A DNA stretch of 64,000 bases from Bacteroidaceae bacterium (lineage in GTDB: Bacteria > Bacteroidota > Bacteroidia > Bacteroidales > Bacteroidaceae): assembly GCA_024401305.1 (NCBI GenBank), contig JAKSLI010000004.1, positions 1-64,000 on the forward strand, given 5' to 3'. Below, in pieces: positions 42,965 through 51,078 of the stretch. Each line of letters starts with the position of its first letter. Within the stretch, counting starts at the first letter, position 1. The position numbers and the translations under genes are program-made. The notes under the pieces are model-generated. The model ran no database searches, was not told the origin of the DNA, and saw nothing but the letters and a program-made list of their open reading frames with translations.

Positions 42965-43125
42965 CTGTGCAAAAGTTTATAATTACAGTTTTGTTTTGCA
43001 AAGGTACAAAAAATCTTTATTCAAACGAATATTACGACCATTATTTCGCCACATTAAATGTTTTTGTGTCACTTTTGCATCAAAATCCAGCGTAACTCAC
43101 ATCATAAGTCAGCGAATTATATTTA

Positions 43126-43254
43126 AACACGGGTTTCACTAGTGTCACGAGTTTTTATAGTTTATAAAAGGTTCATTCTAGCAAAGAAAACTTGTGAAAA
43201 CTTTTAAAGACTATAAGAATTAAAGAACTTGTGTTACTCGTGCAACTTGCGTTT
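43126..43254 (+). repeat. Dispersed 129-bp repeat, copy 2
   Basis: Inverted relative to the copy at 29474-29602, with about six differences. Its ends form an imperfect inverted repeat. Confidence 0.9.
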
Positions 43255-43396
43255 GATAAAAATATTTAGTGTTCATTGCGATTATTTTGAACGGCATCAT
43301 ATAACTCACGGAGATAATTTATTTTCCCGCTGAGTTTTGCATCGAATTCCTATGAGTTTTTGGTCGAGTTCCTATGGGTTTTGCATCGAGTTCAAG

Positions 43397-43565
43397 CGTA
43401 ACCGTAACCGTGACCGTAACCGCAAAATACATACACATTCACTTTCAGCCCATTTCATATTATTAATGTATTTCATTAATTAAATTAATATATAATATAT
43501 GTACGCGAAGCTGCCTATCTATCTCCCTAACGCATTTACCGGTTACGGTTGCGGTTACGGTTACG
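43397..43565. repeat. Repeat-armed palindrome (CGTAAC)n / (GGTTAC)n
   Basis: The left arm (43397-43422) is four CGTAAC-type hexamers and the right arm (43540-43565) is the reverse complement with compensating differences. The spacer is about 117 bases, AT-rich, with TTAATATATAATATATG in its middle. Confidence 0.85.
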
Positions 43566-43665
43566 TTTCGGCAGAGATTCTGCACAACGTCAGATGATGC
43601 TAAAACAAAAAAAACATTACCGCTACAAAAAATGCCAAGTGTATCATTGCCAAAGATTTAAAATA

Positions 43666-43874
43666 GATTTATGTTAGATTTAAGGTAAGATTCAAGGAGC
43701 AACGCGACGCCTCAAATAAATACTCTCAATCCCATTTACGCGAGATTTATAACAAGATTTACGCTAGATTTAAATCCTAACGAAGATATCTTTCCATAAA
43801 TCATGCATAAATATTTTTAGAATGAGATTAAAAAGGCGCTTCGCTTGAATCTTGCCTTAAATCTAACAGAAATC
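43666..43874. repeat. Palindrome with AGATTTA words
   Basis: The arms at 43666-43711 and 43835-43874 are imperfect reverse complements, with TTAGATTTAAGG and AAGATTCAAG at the core. The spacer repeats the AGATTTA word (GCGAGATTTATAAC, GCTAGATTTAAATC). Confidence 0.8.
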
Positions 43875-43954
43875 CTACCATAAATTAAAAGTATATCATT
43901 CCCCAAAAACATTCCAATGTCGCCAATGAACCCAATGTTGACCGAGGTTGCTTG

Positions 43955-44055
43955 TTTTTTAGCGGAGCGTTGTTTTTTGTTTTCGTCTAAAGGAATCCAT
44001 GCGCAGCCAAAAGCCTGTACTCTGGAGTCTGTACTCTGTAGCCTCAAGTTGAGCT
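43955..44055. repeat. AGCGGAGCG-type repeat plus GTACTCTG words
   Basis: The segment TTTTTTAGCGGAGCGTTG recurs with few changes at 48002-48030. It is followed by GTACTCTGGAGTCTGTACTC words related to the palindrome at 41538-41662. Confidence 0.65.
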
Positions 44056-44137
44056 TGCGATACTTGAACTTTGACCCCTTTTTGCCCTCTCAACCCCCTC
44101 TTTTGCAATCAAATAATCTAAAAATATTGATGTGAAT

Positions 44138-44160
44138 CAATATATATATATATATATATA
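44138..44160. repeat. (TA)n dinucleotide run
   Basis: About ten TA units upstream of the 512-residue protein promoter. Such a run could change length by slippage. Confidence 0.8.
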
Positions 44161-44190
44161 AGAGTTATAAGTTAATTCCTTCTTTTTCTC

Positions 44191-44198
44191 TAATTTTG
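44191..44198 (+). promoter_or_regulatory. -7 box of the 512-residue secreted protein gene
   Basis: TAATTTTG. No clear -33 TTG lies at 19-20 bases. The (TA)n run ends about 30 bases upstream. Confidence 0.6.
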
Positions 44199-44283
44199 CG
44201 CTGAATTATAGGGTGTTGCGACCTTTGCAACCTCAAATTCCCTTAAAATAGAAATAAATAATAAAACATAAAAATTAAACGAA

Positions 44284-45822
44284 ATGAAAAGAAAACTTTT
44301 ACTTTTTCTCGTGCTTTTCTGTGCAGCGAGTGTTTCGTTCGCGAAGACGTGCACGATTACTTGGGTCGCCAATGGTGAAACTTTAGCAACAACACAAACT
44401 AGTAACAATGGAGCGATTACACTCTATACAGGCACACTTCCACCCGTGCTTGATCATACTTTTGTTGGATGGACTGCTCAGGAAATAACTGGTACTACGA
44501 CTGCTCAGCCTACTTTGCTTGCTGAAGGTACAAAAGTACAGACAAATATGACATATTATGCTGTATTCAAATCCAACGAAGACGCAGTTATTGGGGTAAA
44601 CTATCAACGTGAAACCAGCCCATACCTCGTCTCTGGTGAAAAATATATTTATGCTTGTGATCTTGAAAATGGTTCTGGTTATGTAATGCCTGTAAATAAT
44701 CTTGCTTCTCTTGCAAATACTGTTGCTTTGGAAGGAAAGTCAGTAGTTATAGATGGATCGGGTGCAATAAGTGGAAATTATATTGATTGCGAGATGATTT
44801 TTGATGGCTATACTATTCATCCAGCCCTAAGAGATCCACTATCATTGTACTATAGTAACATTGATAACGATTTTATCGGTTTTACTCTAGCCAGTAAATC
44901 GTCGAATACAACAGAAGCAGGCATAGGTGCAAAGTTTATTCCTTTTGAAGCTTCTCCAAACGGTCTTAGTGTTTCTCCGCAACAAATTTACAATACTGTT
45001 TATAACGATATTCCTTCTGAAAAGTGGGGTAATTTCTATATAATGATGAATAATAGAAATGAATTCGTTCTTACAACAAATGAGAACGCTGCTAACATTC
45101 ATGCATATAAGAGAACAGAAATAAAAGGTGGCGTATATACAGAAACGGTAAGTAATCCGACAATTACTCTTGTTGCTAAATCAAATGGATCATATTACGG
45201 AACATACAGCAATCCTTATGGCATCATAATACCAACAGTTCAACAGACCTATGTGAGAGTAAAGGAAGCATTAGTTAATGGTAATACGGTTAACCTCAGT
45301 AATGTGACTGTTCGAGAAGACAATAGAGTTGTTACAGGAAGCGCGACATCGCACCAAGGCTATTATGTACCCGCAGGAAAAGGTATACTAATCCAATCCT
45401 CTGTTCCTACAGTTTCTTTCATGTACACTGTAGCAACTGATAATACATCAGAAATCAACGCATTGAACAAGCTCGTTTCTACAAATGGTTTTACAGCAAA
45501 CCCTAACTGCCAGTATTTCAAACTAGCTTATGGTAATTATGACGGTTATTATAATAGCAATAACGATTTGCTCGGCTTCTGGTGGGGTGCTCCAGATGGT
45601 GCTCCTTTCACAATGAAAGAGAATTTGGCAGTCCTTGAGGTTCCTTCTGAAATACAGATTAAGGGTATCGTATTCTTAGATGATGACGAAGTAACAGCTA
45701 TCACTGCTGTTGAGGCTAAGAAGGAGGCAAATGCTCAGACATACAATCTCGCAGGTCAGCGCGTTAATGCCAACACTAAGGGTATTGTAATCAAGAACGG
45801 TAAGAAGTATCTCAACAAATAA
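44284..45822 (+). CDS. Secreted surface protein with InlB-type repeat and C-terminal GIVIKNGKK tail
   Basis: 512 residues with a signal peptide ending VSFAK. Residues 20-100 form one Listeria-Bacteroides (InlB B) repeat: CTITWVANGETLATT, then HTFVGWT and YYAVF. A long beta-rich body follows without enzyme motifs. An acidic linker ends in the shared tail (NLAGQRVNANTKGIVIKNGKK). It is probably a surface adhesin or binding protein. AT-rich codons suggest a different history from neighbours. A 71-residue peptide gene follows 15 bases downstream. Confidence 0.75.
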   Translation: MKRKLLLFLVLFCAASVSFAKTCTITWVANGETLATTQTSNNGAITLYTGTLPPVLDHTFVGWTAQEITGTTTAQPTLLAEGTKVQTNMTYYAVFKSNEDAVIGVNYQRETSPYLVSGEKYIYACDLENGSGYVMPVNNLASLANTVALEGKSVVIDGSGAISGNYIDCEMIFDGYTIHPALRDPLSLYYSNIDNDFIGFTLASKSSNTTEAGIGAKFIPFEASPNGLSVSPQQIYNTVYNDIPSEKWGNFYIMMNNRNEFVLTTNENAANIHAYKRTEIKGGVYTETVSNPTITLVAKSNGSYYGTYSNPYGIIIPTVQQTYVRVKEALVNGNTVNLSNVTVREDNRVVTGSATSHQGYYVPAGKGILIQSSVPTVSFMYTVATDNTSEINALNKLVSTNGFTANPNCQYFKLAYGNYDGYYNSNNDLLGFWWGAPDGAPFTMKENLAVLEVPSEIQIKGIVFLDDDEVTAITAVEAKKEANAQTYNLAGQRVNANTKGIVIKNGKKYLNK

Positions 45823-45837
45823 AGCAGACTCAAAATT

Positions 45838-46053
45838 ATGAAAAAGACATATAAAACACCACGCACAAAGTCAATCAATCTTGAAAGCGAAGCACTTCTG
45901 CAAGCTGCTTCAAAAACCTTCTTTAGAGGGTTTAAGATAAATGAAACCGAAATTAAAGATCATGAGATTTCAGACACTAAGTATGACATTTCAACAGAAC
46001 TAAGCAACGAACAAGTTTGGGAGAATGTTCAAAAGCCTGACAATATGTACTAA
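45838..46053 (+). CDS. Small peptide (71 residues) downstream of a secreted tail protein
   Basis: It starts MKKTYKTPRTKSINLES and continues with a polar, acidic C-terminal half. It lies 15 bases after the 512-residue protein gene and before a strong terminator. The MKK.Y..P opening and position match the 49-residue peptide at 33714. It has no signal peptide, no cysteine and no known family. It could be a chaperone-like, regulatory or precursor peptide; this is a guess. Confidence 0.65.
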   Translation: MKKTYKTPRTKSINLESEALLQAASKTFFRGFKINETEIKDHEISDTKYDISTELSNEQVWENVQKPDNMY

Positions 46054-46100
46054 AAATAGTAGGGAAGGTTCTCCTATCCGCTTATAACCCTATAATAACT

Positions 46101-46138
46101 TCAGCCTCACTCATCACATTAGCGGTGAGTGAGGCTGA
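46101..46138 (+). terminator. Terminator after the small peptide gene
   Basis: A perfect 13-bp stem (TCAGCCTCACTCA with TGAGTGAGGCTGA) and a 12-base loop, then TTTGTT. Confidence 0.9.
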
Positions 46139-46287
46139 TTTGTTATATGAATATCAGCAGAACTTGTTGCACATCCCTATCACTTTCACCACATAACTCA
46201 TAGACTTACGCATTAAAAAATGCATTTTTTGAGGCGTTTTACCGTGAGTTTTTGGTTGTGTTGCAACCTCTTGACTATCAATACTCT

Positions 46288-46470
46288 CAGACCTTCTTAC
46301 GGAGAGGTGGAGAGTTTACAATGAAAAATTGGTGGTAATTCATGGATTCCACCATAAAGATACATATCGTTAAGGACGTTACCACATGCTGTGAAGCGGT
46401 GTCCTACGTTTTTATTTTATTATTATTATTTTATAGGACTGCTGGCTTGTGAGAGTCGGCAGTTTTTTCT
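46288..46470 (+). other. Possible attenuator-like region with a MKNWW leader frame
   Basis: A minimal frame ATG AAA AAT TGG TGG TAA (46321-46338) encodes two adjacent Trp codons. It is preceded by a stem (CTCTC...GAGAG, 46283-46314) and overlaps a second stem (GGTGG with CCACC, 46331-46353). It is followed by GGAC...GTCC with a T-rich tail (46374-46425) and by another small hairpin with a T-run (46438-46468). This resembles a Trp attenuator, but no trp gene follows; the next gene is on the opposite strand. It may be a relic. Confidence 0.3.
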
Positions 46471-46488
46471 TTCTAAACGCGAGTTGCA

Positions 46489-47598
46489 TCAGCTAAGCCA
46501 TAATGACAAATAGCGGTCGTATATGGAGAAGCCGGCTGCCGATTTCTCTACTATGCCGTTCTTTACGAGTGCATTGAGGGCGAGTTTGACGCTGCTGACT
46601 GCTGTAAGTCGATGCCTCTGCATGAAGGCAGTCTCGTGTGGTTGGGCAACAGTGTCTTCAGCAGCTAATGCGCGTAGAAGTCGCAGTTGTCCTTTGGCAA
46701 GCAAGTCGCAATAGTCTTTATATACAGTTTCGCCCTCTTCTTTTATCTCCGCATAGACTTGCATGAGGTTTTCCATGCTAATCTTTTTGGTATTCTTGGA
46801 ATACAAGCGGTTCATGATGTCTTGTATGTAATATGTGAAGCCGTGGGCAAATGTATATACATTATGGAATACCTCTTCTGGCAATTCCTTACCTGATTGG
46901 CGCATAAGCTTTGCTGCGAACTCATAGTACACGTCTTCCTTCAAAGGAGAAATGGACATGCGAGTGGTGCTTTGATAGAATGGTCTGCGGGGCGAACTGA
47001 AAATGTTAGCCATAAGATGCTGCTTGCTACCGGCAAACACAAAGTGTACATTTGGAGCAAATTGCACAACGGAACGGATTAAGGCTTCTGTTCCCTTCTC
47101 TGGGTATTCAAGAATCTGTTGGAATTCATCGATGGCTACGAAACATTCATGCCCACTGCTTTTCATGTATTCCATGATTTCCTTGAGTGATGTTTCGCTT
47201 TGCTGCGGTTGAATGTCCAGCGATACCGTAGGAACTCCAGAATAGGGATCCATACTGAACACTGGGCGACAGCTCTTGAAGAACGTCGTCAACTGCGCCA
47301 TCAGTTTCTCTCCGAAACTGTCTATTTTGCCAAGTATCTCCTTCGCCAATGCCAATACAAAGTCATGCTGGTTCTGTGTGTTATAAATATCAATGTAGAA
47401 ACATCGGCGACTTTCATCTTCATTAGTGAGTCGATGGAAAGTATGATGGATTAGGCCTGTTTTTCCTAAACGGCGTGGACTTATGAGAGCAACATTCCTG
47501 CCGTTAGTAAGTGCTTCCACGAGTTTCGCGGTTTCTGCCTCACGATCGCAGAAATATTCAGGACCGCCATAACCTAAAGTGAAGAAAGGATTTGTCAT
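46489..47598 (-). CDS. AAA+ ATPase of the archaeal-ATPase (PF01637) type
   Basis: A 369-residue STAND-like ATPase. Walker A is SPRRLGKT (40-47) and Walker B is CFVAIDEFQ (152-160), with a sensor-type FAGSKQHLM. A C-terminal winged helix (HRLTAVSSVKLALNALVKNGIVEK) and YDRYLSLWL end follow, as in the family. Many such proteins in Bacteroidetes are accessory genes with unknown signalling or conflict roles. It is monocistronic. A 129-bp-repeat end fragment lies directly after the stop (46475-46491). Confidence 0.85.
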   Translation of the reverse strand: MTNPFFTLGYGGPEYFCDREAETAKLVEALTNGRNVALISPRRLGKTGLIHHTFHRLTNEDESRRCFYIDIYNTQNQHDFVLALAKEILGKIDSFGEKLMAQLTTFFKSCRPVFSMDPYSGVPTVSLDIQPQQSETSLKEIMEYMKSSGHECFVAIDEFQQILEYPEKGTEALIRSVVQFAPNVHFVFAGSKQHLMANIFSSPRRPFYQSTTRMSISPLKEDVYYEFAAKLMRQSGKELPEEVFHNVYTFAHGFTYYIQDIMNRLYSKNTKKISMENLMQVYAEIKEEGETVYKDYCDLLAKGQLRLLRALAAEDTVAQPHETAFMQRHRLTAVSSVKLALNALVKNGIVEKSAAGFSIYDRYLSLWLS

Positions 47599-47734
47599 TG
47601 TAGCAAAAACATAAAATATGAAACATAAAATATGAAATCTGGCTGCAAAGGTACGAATAAGTGAGAGAAAAGCAAAGGAAAAGACTCATTTTTTTATGGA
47701 AAGATAACTTTTAAGCACAATAGCAGATGATGAT

Positions 47735-47898
47735 AAACAAAAACAATAAAAACCGCACGAAAGAGAAGATGGCTTGCCATTGATGCTTTGCTCTTGTGAT
47801 TTTCCTTGTGAGTTTTTGACTCACAGATAAAATCCCAAGTTCAAACCATTACCCGAAGGGCTTTCTTCTCTTTTATGCAAAAAACAGGAAAAACATTT
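47735..47898 (-). repeat. Dispersed hairpin-ended repeat, copy 2
   Basis: In reverse orientation its two ends match 42794-42964 closely, while the centre differs and contains its own small palindrome (GTGAGTTTTTGACTCAC). Unrelated flanks on both sides show that the element moved or was copied as a unit. Confidence 0.8.
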
Positions 47899-47917
47899 CG
47901 ACTGAAAACTATATCTG

Positions 47918-48030
47918 ATCAATAAATTTAACTTATTATACTTATCGTGTGCATCAGTTGTATAAGTATAATTTATTGATAATCTTCAGTTGACTGCGAC
48001 CTTGTTTTTAGCGAAGCGTTGTTTTTTGTT
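47918..48030. repeat. AT-rich palindrome and AGCGAAGCG repeat
   Basis: TATACTTAT...ATAAGTATA with ATCAATAAAT/ATTTATTGAT arms spans 47918-47982. It is followed by TTTTTAGCGAAGCGTTG (48002-48019), related to 43963-43985. The rest of 47599-48194 shows no gene. Confidence 0.65.
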
Positions 48031-48194
48031 TTTATAAGGAAAACCTTTATGGTGCTGGATTAATTATGGATTGGGCGTTGAAAGCTAGCTTTCATAAGAA
48101 CAATTCATAAGCAATCTAGCAGTGGCTCTAAAGAGACACTTCCTTATAAAAACGGTTATTAATGTTTTTGTCTTAAATCATCGACAAGAGAAAC

Positions 48195-48225
48195 AAAAAA
48201 GAGACACCCGAAGGTGTCTCTTTTT
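48195..48225 (-). terminator. Terminator of tRNA-Asn 2
   Basis: AAAAAGAGACACC pairs with GGTGTCTCTTTTT around a CGAA loop. Confidence 0.9.
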
Positions 48226-48226
48226 G

Positions 48227-48300
48227 CGCTCCAGGATGGGCTTGAACCAACGACCCCATGATTAACAGTCATGTGCTCTAACCAACTGAGCTACTGAAGC
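48227..48300 (-). tRNA. tRNA-Asn (GTT), copy 2
   Basis: Base-for-base identical to the copy at 39051-39124 but inverted, with the same anticodon GTT and no encoded CCA. Its leader has an extra palindrome (GCTCGGAGCATTTCTGCTCG) between promoter and gene. Confidence 0.96.
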
Positions 48301-48340
48301 ATTTTTGTTTGCTCGGAGCATTTCTGCTCGTTTGCGGGTG

Positions 48341-48370
48341 CAAAGGTATAATGTTTTTGGAAAATGACAA
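48341..48370 (-). promoter_or_regulatory. Promoter of tRNA-Asn 2
   Basis: Minus-strand TTG, 19 bases, TACCTTTG. The TATACCTTTGCACCCGCAAA stretch is shared with copy 1. Confidence 0.75.
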
Positions 48371-48452
48371 AATTATTTGGCGAAAATTTATAAAAAAATC
48401 TTAAAAAAGTGCCTTTATGGCGAAATTCAACAAGAATGTAGTGCAAAAAGAT

Positions 48453-48481
48453 TGGAAAGAATATAACTTTTCGTAATTTTG
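48453..48481 (+). promoter_or_regulatory. Promoter of the S41 protease gene
   Basis: TTG (48453), 18 bases, TAATTTTG (48474-48481), 20 bases before the ATG. Confidence 0.7.
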
Positions 48482-48501
48482 CATCGTAAATATCCTACGG
48501 A

Positions 48502-50118
48502 ATGAAAAGAATCAAATATACATTATTGTTGTTGCTGTTCTGTATAGCGTCTGGAACAGTCAGTGCCCAGGATTATTATAAGATGGGCGAGCAGGTGTCG
48601 TTGTTCAATGAGGTTTGCCGCAGACTTCAGGCGTTGTATGTTGATACGCTGAACCCTGAGCAGATGATATCGGATGCTGTGAGAGGCATGACTGCAAGAA
48701 TGGACCCTTACACAGAGTTTTATTCTGCAAAAGACAAGGAGAAGCTCAACCAGATGCTTACCGGCAGATACGCTGGTATTGGCGCTGTGATAAAATATTG
48801 CCAGGACAAGAAGCAGGTCGTTGTGGATTATTCTTTCTATGACGATACTCCTGCCATGAAGGCTGGTTTCGAGATGGGCGATGAAATCCTTGCCATTGAT
48901 GACACTTCAATGGTTGGAAAGAACACCACTTATGTGAGCAGTCATCTTCGCGGTGAGGCTGGCACGCAGTTGAAAGTGAAACTCAAGAAGCGTTCTACAG
49001 GTAAGACTGTTACCAAGACAATCATCCGTGAGACCATCAAAACGCCAGAGATTCCTTGCGCGTTTATATATAATGTAGATGGCGTTAAGATTGGCGTTAT
49101 CCAGTTGACAGATTTTATCCAAGGCTGCTACGACCATTTCAAGGAAGCTTTCCTCGACCTGAAGCGCAAGGGAATGCAGAAGCTTGTGATTGACATCCGC
49201 GGCAATGGCGGAGGTAGTGTTCAGGAAGCCGTTGACATCGTAAACATGTTCATCCCTCGTGGCGAACTTGTGGTGCAGACTCGTGGCAAGAACTCACAGC
49301 TCGACCGCCAGTATAAGGCTGCAAAGGATCCTACGGACTTGCAGATTCCGCTCTTGGTGCTCGTGGATGACGATAGCGCTTCTGCTTCGGAAATCCTTGC
49401 CGGTTGCTTCCAGGACCTGGATCGCGCAAAGATTGCCGGCGTGAAGACATACGGTAAAGGTATCACACAGCAGACAATGCCGCTCCAGAACGATGCTGAG
49501 CTGAAGGTAACTGTCAGTCGTTATTACCTGCCAAGCGGTCGTTGCATTCAGGCTCGCAACTACAAGAAGGGTAGGGAAGAGACTGTCGCCGATAGCCTCA
49601 AGCACACTTTCTACACTCGCGCAGGCAAGGCTGTTGTTGATGGAAGCGGCATCGAGCCAGACCTTGAACTGAAGGCAGACACCATGCCTCGCATCGTATA
49701 TTACTTGAGCAGCGCAGATTCTACGGAACTTGTTCACAACTTTGTGTGTGATTATCTCAACAAGAATAAGGATATTGCCGAGGTTGAGACATTTGCTCTC
49801 TCCGACAATGACTACGCAGACTTCAAGAAGCGCGTCATTGCTGCCGACTTCAACTACGATCCGTTTACTGAGAAAGTCCTTAAGCAATTGAAGGAAGTTG
49901 CTGAGGTGGAAGGTTATTACGAAGAAAGCAAGCCTGAGTTCGAGGCACTCGAGAAGAAACTCAAGCATAATGTGGAACATGACCTTGAGTTCAGCAAGTC
50001 GCAGATAAAGGCATTGCTTGAATACTATATCATGATAGGTCGTCACGGCTATTCACAAGGTGTACAAAGCAACTATAAATACGACAGCGTATTCCTTAAA
50101 GCCGTAAAGGACTTCTAG
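48502..50118 (+). CDS. S41 family C-terminal processing peptidase
   Basis: 538 residues with a signal peptide ending TVSAQ. A PDZ domain (about 85-170, with GRYAGIGAVI and AGFEMGDEILAIDD) precedes the protease core. The catalytic Ser lies in DSASASEI (around residue 294), with Lys some 25 residues later in GVKTYGKGI. A helical C-terminal extension follows. It is probably a [11 protein letters not shown] Tsp/CtpA-like protease that trims envelope proteins. A TACTCAATACTCAT repeat fills the gap to miaA, and the genes may be cotranscribed through to ttcA. Confidence 0.93.
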   Translation: MKRIKYTLLLLLFCIASGTVSAQDYYKMGEQVSLFNEVCRRLQALYVDTLNPEQMISDAVRGMTARMDPYTEFYSAKDKEKLNQMLTGRYAGIGAVIKYCQDKKQVVVDYSFYDDTPAMKAGFEMGDEILAIDDTSMVGKNTTYVSSHLRGEAGTQLKVKLKKRSTGKTVTKTIIRETIKTPEIPCAFIYNVDGVKIGVIQLTDFIQGCYDHFKEAFLDLKRKGMQKLVIDIRGNGGGSVQEAVDIVNMFIPRGELVVQTRGKNSQLDRQYKAAKDPTDLQIPLLVLVDDDSASASEILAGCFQDLDRAKIAGVKTYGKGITQQTMPLQNDAELKVTVSRYYLPSGRCIQARNYKKGREETVADSLKHTFYTRAGKAVVDGSGIEPDLELKADTMPRIVYYLSSADSTELVHNFVCDYLNKNKDIAEVETFALSDNDYADFKKRVIAADFNYDPFTEKVLKQLKEVAEVEGYYEESKPEFEALEKKLKHNVEHDLEFSKSQIKALLEYYIMIGRHGYSQGVQSNYKYDSVFLKAVKDF

Positions 50119-50123
50119 CGTCA

Positions 50124-50174
50124 CCCCTCATTACTCAATACTCATTACTCAATACTCATTACTCAATACTCATA
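50124..50174. repeat. CATTACTCAATACT array reaching the miaA start
   Basis: Five to six CATTACTCAATACT-type words run to within two bases of the miaA TTG start codon, leaving no ordinary ribosome-binding sequence. Confidence 0.85.
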
Positions 50175-50175
50175 A

Positions 50176-51078
50176 TTGAAAGTCCTCATTGTAATATTAG
50201 GTCCTACCGGCGTTGGTAAATCGGCACTTTGCTTGGAAGTGGCGAAACACCTTGGCGTGTCCATAATCAACTGCGATTCACGACAGATGTACCGTGAGTT
50301 GCCTGTTGGTACGGCTGCACCACCGCCAGAAGATTTGAAGGAAGTGAAGCATCATTTCGTGGGCAATCTTTCAATTCACGACTATTACAGTGCTTCGAGA
50401 TATGAGCAGGAAGTGTTGGAACTGATGGAATCAGACGACTCCAAGGTTCATCTTCTTTCGGGAGGTTCCATGATGTACATTGATGCTGTGTGCAACGGCA
50501 TAGACGACATTCCTACAGTTCGTGAGGATATCCGCAAGGAACTCCTCGACCGCTATGCTGCAGAAGGCATCGACAGAATGCGAGAGGAACTGAAACTCCT
50601 TGACCCTGAGTATTATGCAATTGTTGACCTGAAGAATCCGAAGCGCATAATCCATGCACTTGAAATCTGCTATCAGACAGGCAAGACTTACACCTCTTTC
50701 CGCACTAACACAAAGAAAGAGCGCCCGTTCAAGGTCGTGAAGGTTGGCCTGAACCGTGACCGTGAGGAACTTTACGACCGCATAAACCGCCGTGTGCTCC
50801 AGATGATAAAAGACGGAATGATAGAGGAGGCTCGGAGTGTATATGAGTATCGCGGACTCAATTCGCTCAACACCGTGGGCTACAAGGAACTTTTCCAGTA
50901 TTTCGACGGTGAACTGACCCTTGACGAAGCGATAGAGAAAATCCAGAATAATACGAGAAAATACGCGAGGAAACAGCTTACATGGTTCCGCCGCGATGAA
51001 AATATAAAGTGGTTTAATCCAGAAGACAAAGATGAAGTTGTTGCGTATATTGATATGGCCATTCAAGGCTCTATATAG
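50176..51078 (+). CDS. miaA: tRNA dimethylallyltransferase
   Basis: 300 residues. It transfers a dimethylallyl group to A37 of tRNAs reading UNN codons. The P-loop is GPTGVGKS (9-16), followed by [17 protein letters not shown], the substrate-binding segment, [12 protein letters not shown], and a C-terminal [14 protein letters not shown] typical of MiaA. The full-length family start requires TTG at 50176, since the first in-frame ATG comes after the P-loop. The upstream bases are a tandem repeat, so the native start and ribosome site may have been overwritten. The end overlaps the PBP gene by 47 bases. Confidence 0.95.
   Translation: MKVLIVILGPTGVGKSALCLEVAKHLGVSIINCDSRQMYRELPVGTAAPPPEDLKEVKHHFVGNLSIHDYYSASRYEQEVLELMESDDSKVHLLSGGSMMYIDAVCNGIDDIPTVREDIRKELLDRYAAEGIDRMREELKLLDPEYYAIVDLKNPKRIIHALEICYQTGKTYTSFRTNTKKERPFKVVKVGLNRDREELYDRINRRVLQMIKDGMIEEARSVYEYRGLNSLNTVGYKELFQYFDGELTLDEAIEKIQNNTRKYARKQLTWFRRDENIKWFNPEDKDEVVAYIDMAIQGSI

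Larger units (their letters stand above)
42585..44190. other. 1.6-kb gene-free palindrome cluster
   Basis: No convincing coding frame. At least five unrelated palindromic units stand in a row, listed separately, plus a smaller inverted repeat (TTTTTGAAGTCT at about 42583-42595 with AGACTTCAAAAA at 42681-42694). The stretch lies between a minus-strand gene end region and the promoter of the 512-residue protein. Confidence 0.7.

Noticed and set aside
39051..48300. Integrative element between the two tRNA-Asn genes
   Set aside because: No integrase, relaxase or direct att repeat is visible; both tRNAs are complete and in inverted orientation.
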